Source: an uncultured Flavobacteriales bacterium
GTDB taxonomy: Bacteria > Bacteroidota > Bacteroidia > CAIKAF01
Direction: 5' to 3'
NCBI GenBank assembly: GCA_903837495.1
Contig: CAILUT010000047.1
Span: 1-64,000 of the forward strand
Length of the DNA: 64,000 bases
Shown: positions 63,966 through 64,000 of the stretch, piece after piece
Position numbering within the stretch: position 1 is the first letter of the stretch
Layout of the letters: each line of letters opens with the position of its first letter
Notes under the pieces: model-generated
Databases searched by the model: none
What the model saw: the letters and a program-made list of their open reading frames with translations, nothing else
What the model was told of the DNA's origin: nothing
Made by a program: the position numbers and the translations under genes

Positions 63966-64000
63966 ATGGGCATACAGCGACCTTTTCCATTGCAAGCTTG
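63966..64000 (+). CDS. Start of a further gene, cut by the window edge
   Basis: ATG at 63966 opens a frame MGIQRPFPLQA that runs to the window end. The preceding TTTATTTATCTTG resembles a -7 region. Nothing about its product can be said. Confidence 0.25.
   Translation, partial: MGIQRPFPLQA

Overview
The window looks like a chromosomal segment from a member of the Bacteroidota, probably Flavobacteriia, Sphingobacteriia or a relative. Several independent signs agree: C-terminal type IX secretion sorting domains, PorT, TAnnTTTG-type -7 promoter elements, a b558-type succinate dehydrogenase, a menaquinone methyltransferase, a BtuB/BtuG-type B12 uptake locus and many Bacteroidota-restricted DUFs. 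No rRNA or tRNA gene was seen; one SRP RNA was found.

Region by region. Bases 1-1860 form a visibly AT-rich accessory patch. It holds two TAAC...GTTA-bounded elements that enclose a truncated membrane-protein gene and a frameshifted type IX cargo gene. Bases 1890-3684 carry a tripartite HipB/HipS/HipT-like toxin-antitoxin operon behind four copies of an 18-bp palindromic operator. Bases 4068-8262 encode the fused B12-dependent acyl-CoA mutase IcmF and a periplasmic FKBP isomerase. Bases 8.5-16.7 kb are housekeeping: a desaturase, an ABC-F ATPase, sdhCAB and rnc. acpP-fabF-rnc lie in one minus-strand operon. Bases 19.8-25.3 kb hold six overlapping minus-strand genes: a FAD oxidoreductase, a methyltransferase, a type III polyketide synthase, an enoyl reductase-like SDR, a FabZ-like dehydratase and a ketosynthase. 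This is a compact phenolic-lipid-like pathway whose product is not known to me. Bases 25.4-33.2 kb hold large repetitive surface proteins, one with a LamG domain and a cupredoxin domain. Bases 33.3-48 kb are mixed metabolism and envelope genes: dihydroorotase, Dol-P-Man-type synthase, POT transporter, glycosyltransferases, Bax-like glucosaminidase, fructose-6-phosphate aldolase-like enzyme and SRP RNA. Bases 47.1-52.2 kb are a B12-riboswitch operon: BtuB receptor, BtuG-like propeller lipoprotein, DUF6580 membrane protein and FAD oxidoreductase. Bases 52.4-64 kb hold a MarR regulator, diheme peroxidase, aminotransferase, TrkH/KtrB channel, ubiE/menG, porT, a FAD-dependent dehydrogenase, a decayed two-component-regulator fragment, urocanate hydratase and an SDR.

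Cross-connections. The B12 uptake operon can supply IcmF. PorT belongs to the machinery that secretes the sorting-domain proteins at 0.5, 25 and possibly 28 kb. acpP/fabF lie only 1.6 kb from the lipid cluster, which lacks its own ACP and ketoreductase. Six copies of a GC-rich intergenic element, with variable but self-complementary arms around a conserved core, punctuate the window (3.8, 8.4, 19.7, 28.0, 52.3 and 61.2 kb). They are the most striking non-coding signal.
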